From: Catenulispora sp. EB89
Lineage (GTDB): Bacteria > Actinomycetota > Actinomycetes > Streptomycetales > Catenulisporaceae
Length of the DNA: 64,000 nucleotides
NCBI RefSeq assembly: GCF_041261445.1
Contig: NZ_JBGCCU010000035.1
Location: 40,677-104,676, forward strand
Direction: 5' to 3'
A model generated the notes under the pieces. The model saw nothing but the letters and a program-made list of their open reading frames with translations, had not been told where the DNA came from and did no database searches. Positions 61,578-64,000 of this stretch are shown here, piece after piece. The first letter of the stretch is position 1. The number at the start of each line of letters is the position of its first letter. Position numbers and translations under genes: made by a program.

Positions 61578-63476
61578 ATGCCTGACACGCCTTCCATGCC
61601 TTCCATGCCTGAATCTCACTGGCACGCCTACTTCCCGCACCAGCGGCTGGTGAAGGTCCGCCGGGGCCGCGGCCTGCGGGACGTCAGTCTGCTCGTCACC
61701 GACGACACCGACGGCCTGACCCTGGCGGTGTGGGACGCGCAGACCGACCAGGTCACGTCGGTTCCGGCCGAGCTCGCCGACGCCGGCGACGGTTTGGAGG
61801 CGGTCCTCGGCCGGGACGGGCTCTCGCTGCTGGCGATGCGCGACGACCACGGCTCGGAGGTCGGGCACGTCTGGCGCACCGACCTGGCCACCGGCGCGGC
61901 CGTCGACCTCACCCCGGGGCTCCCGCCGTATGTGCTGCGGGGCCTGGACGTGGCCCGCACCGGCGGACGCGTGGCGCTCACCGTGGTCACCGACGACGGC
62001 TTCGAACTCCACGTCGCCGCCGAGGGCGACGTGCCGCGGCGGCTGTACGCCTCGGCGAACGAGGCGTGGAACGGTGTGATCTCGGCCGACGGACTGCTCG
62101 CGGCCGTGGACACCACCGACCACAACCCGGGGATCCGGCGCTTCGCGGTGACCGTGCTGGCCGTCGAGGGCGCGAAGACCGTGTCAGTGCTCAGCGACGG
62201 TCCCGACGCGCCGGTCCGCGCGGTCCGCTTCTCCCCGGTCCCCGGCGACAACCGACTGCTGGTGAGCACCGAGCGCAGCGGGTTCGCCCGGCCGTGCGTC
62301 TACAACCCGGCCAACGGCGCCCGGATCGACGTCGACGCCCCGGACCTCGCCGGCGACCTGGTGGCGCTGGACTGGTCCGACGACGCCGAGCGGCTGCTGC
62401 TGGTGCACGTCGACGCCGGGGTGCACCGGGTGCTGGAGTACGACCTGCCGACCGGCACCTTGCAGCCAGTGCCACACCCCGACGGCGGCTTCTTCAGCCC
62501 GGACGTCGCCGCCGCGCACCTGAACATCTTCGCCTCGCACTACGGCCCGGGCCGCGAGATCAGGCTGCTGCACACGCGCTTCAACCAGCCGTTGCGCCTG
62601 CTGCGCGTCGACGGCGGCCAGACGCGCGAGCAGACCTGGGACCTCGGGGCGTCGCCGACACCGGTCCCCACCGGGACGCCGCTGCGCTCGGCCACCGTGA
62701 CCTCGGCCGACGGCACCCCCGTCCAGGTCTGGTCGGCCCGACCGGACGGCGTCACCGGCCCCGGCCCACTGGTGTTGTCCGTGCACGGCGGCCCGAACAT
62801 GGTGACAGTCGACGGCTACGTGCCCGAGGCGCAGGCGTTCCTGGCCGAGGGCATCGGCTACGCGGCCGTGAACTACCGCGGCTCGGTCACCTTCGGACGG
62901 GACTTCCGCGAAGGCTTCAGACCCGACATCGGCGACCGCGAGACCGAGGACATCGCCGCGGTGGTGGCGTGGCTGGTGGAGCAGAGCATCGCCGACCCGA
63001 AGCAGATCTTCATCACCGGCCACTCCTACGGCGGCTTCCTGTCCCTGCTGTCCCTGGGCCGCCTCCCCGACCTCTTCGCCGGCGCACTGGCCTTCGTGGC
63101 ACTGGCCGACTGGACCGCGGCCTACCGCGACATGAACCCGGCCATCCAGGTCGCCTGGCGCACCTTCATCGGCGGCTCCCTCGAAGAAATCCCCGACCGC
63201 TACCGCCGAGCCTCCCCGATCACCTACATCGACCACGTCCGCGCCCCAGCCTGGATCCGCCAGGGCCGCTACGACACCCGCACCCCCGCCGCCCAGGCCT
63301 ACGGCTACGCCCGCGCCCTCGAATCCGCCGGCGGCGACGTGGTCCTCGACTGGTTCGACGGCGGCCACGAGATCACCGGCCGCGACCACGCCATCGCCGA
63401 CCACGCCCGAACCCTGACCCTGATCCGCGCCGCCCTGGCGGGGGAGAAGTGGGCCACGGGGCCAGTCGAGCGGTGA
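61578..63476 (+). CDS. S9-family serine peptidase (prolyl oligopeptidase-like)
   Basis: A 632-residue enzyme. An N-terminal ~370-residue beta-propeller region is followed by an alpha/beta hydrolase domain. The catalytic Ser is in ITGHSYGGFLSLL, Asp in QGRYDTRTPAAQ and His in FDGGHEITGRDH, in the correct order. ATG 61578 is one base after the ATPase stop with GGAG upstream. No signal peptide, so imported peptides are probably cleaved in the cytoplasm. It is the last gene of the operon. Confidence 0.93.
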   Translation: MPDTPSMPSMPESHWHAYFPHQRLVKVRRGRGLRDVSLLVTDDTDGLTLAVWDAQTDQVTSVPAELADAGDGLEAVLGRDGLSLLAMRDDHGSEVGHVWRTDLATGAAVDLTPGLPPYVLRGLDVARTGGRVALTVVTDDGFELHVAAEGDVPRRLYASANEAWNGVISADGLLAAVDTTDHNPGIRRFAVTVLAVEGAKTVSVLSDGPDAPVRAVRFSPVPGDNRLLVSTERSGFARPCVYNPANGARIDVDAPDLAGDLVALDWSDDAERLLLVHVDAGVHRVLEYDLPTGTLQPVPHPDGGFFSPDVAAAHLNIFASHYGPGREIRLLHTRFNQPLRLLRVDGGQTREQTWDLGASPTPVPTGTPLRSATVTSADGTPVQVWSARPDGVTGPGPLVLSVHGGPNMVTVDGYVPEAQAFLAEGIGYAAVNYRGSVTFGRDFREGFRPDIGDRETEDIAAVVAWLVEQSIADPKQIFITGHSYGGFLSLLSLGRLPDLFAGALAFVALADWTAAYRDMNPAIQVAWRTFIGGSLEEIPDRYRRASPITYIDHVRAPAWIRQGRYDTRTPAAQAYGYARALESAGGDVVLDWFDGGHEITGRDHAIADHARTLTLIRAALAGEKWATGPVER

Positions 63477-64000
63477 CGATCGGCGCTCATGGCCTTGCGC
63501 GCTGTGCGGGTGTGGCCGGCTGCCGGCTTCGATGAGAACCGACGCCTTGGCGGCTGCGGGCAGTGACGGGCCAGCGCGACGGGCCCCGTGGTTCGGGGGT
63601 CCGAAGGACCATGCGGGGTGTTGGTTCTGGGTCCCTCGCCGCGTCGACGGGCGAAGCCAACCTGGCCGCGCTGGTGGTGTCCAGCCGAACGAGGCCCGGC
63701 CACAGCAGCAGCGATGCGGCTGGACACCGCCAGACCGGACTGGTTCCGTTTACGGCGACGACGCGGCGAGGTACCCAGAACCCGGCGACCACAAGCAACA
63801 CCGCCACCGGCCAACGCGGCGCAGGCAACAGCGTGATGGCAAGCCGAACAGTCGCGGGCCGCCGCCATCAAGCAGGTCGCGCAGGTCGCCCCCTCGCTGT
63901 AGAGTGCCCGCCGGAGGCCTGGCGGGTTCAGGGGGTGGTTGCAACATTCGTGTGTTGATGGGGTTGGTCAGGGTGTCTGGGTCTGGGTTTGTGGTGCGTT
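63477..64000. other. Right-edge region without a supportable gene
   Basis: Open frames occur on both strands but none has convincing codon use, a ribosome-binding site or recognisable motif. From about 63930 the sequence becomes less GC-rich (GGTGGTTGCAACATTCGTGT), possibly the edge of another element such as a transposon, but too little is visible to call. Confidence 0.4.

Noticed and set aside
63930..64000. Insertion-sequence end at the right edge
   Set aside because: Only a change in composition is visible; no inverted repeat or transposase can be seen within the window.

Overview
The window is very GC-rich DNA (third codon positions almost all G or C) from a filamentous actinomycete. GTG starts, GTGA/ATGA gene overlaps, Tat lipoproteins, cell-wall-binding repeat 2 domains, an ECF sigma/zf-HC2 pair and MmyB-type XRE regulators all fit Actinomycetes; a Catenulispora- or Streptomyces-like genome is plausible, but genus is inference. 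I saw no rRNA, tRNA, CRISPR array, prophage or complete insertion sequence.

Layout. 0-3.5 kb: a signalling NTPase (HTH/NB-ARC/TPR, cut by the left edge) and a TetR gene divergent from a zinc-free MDR oxidoreductase across two operator copies. 4.8-14.1 kb: an extracellular block with a large beta-propeller/cell-wall-binding protein, a LacI repressor next to a secreted GH12 cellulase with CebR-like operators, a Tat-exported DUF1906/peptidoglycan-binding protein and a secreted Cys-rich protein. 14.2-16.8 kb: a flavoprotein, a methionine aminopeptidase broken by one amber codon, an XRE regulator and an acyl-CoA-ligase remnant.

16.8-43.0 kb is the main metabolic island, read here as organosulfur scavenging. 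A leftward operon (27.5 to 16.8 kb) carries an SsuE-like FMN reductase, DUF1684 protein, LLM flavin monooxygenase, MFS exporter, a complete peptide-type ABC importer with a fused double ATPase, and a dipeptidase. Rightward from the same hub come an Rrf2 regulator, a cupin and a DsbA-fold protein, then a tiny Cys-containing leader peptide of the actinobacterial sulfur type, a second five-gene peptide-type ABC importer, two LLM monooxygenases, a BisC-like molybdenum reductase, a SfnB/DszC-like acyl-CoA dehydrogenase homologue, an alpha/beta hydrolase and a convincing SsuD. The likely logic is import of organosulfur compounds or S-conjugates, hydrolysis, reduction of S-oxides and FMNH2-dependent C-S cleavage to sulfite.

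43-50.6 kb: a small exported peptide made of 12-residue repeats, an aldo/keto reductase divergent from an MmyB-type regulator, a TetR gene, and an ECF sigma/zinc-finger membrane protein/ABC transporter operon. 50.9-63.5 kb: a LysR regulon (tartrate/malate-type dehydrogenase, haloacetate dehalogenase-like hydrolase, M20 carboxypeptidase) whose 17-bp operator sits exactly 57 nt from two start codons, followed by a third peptide ABC importer and an S9 peptidase. That third importer is interrupted by about 500 bp of in-frame minisatellite between the binding protein and the first permease. The last 0.5 kb holds no gene I can support.
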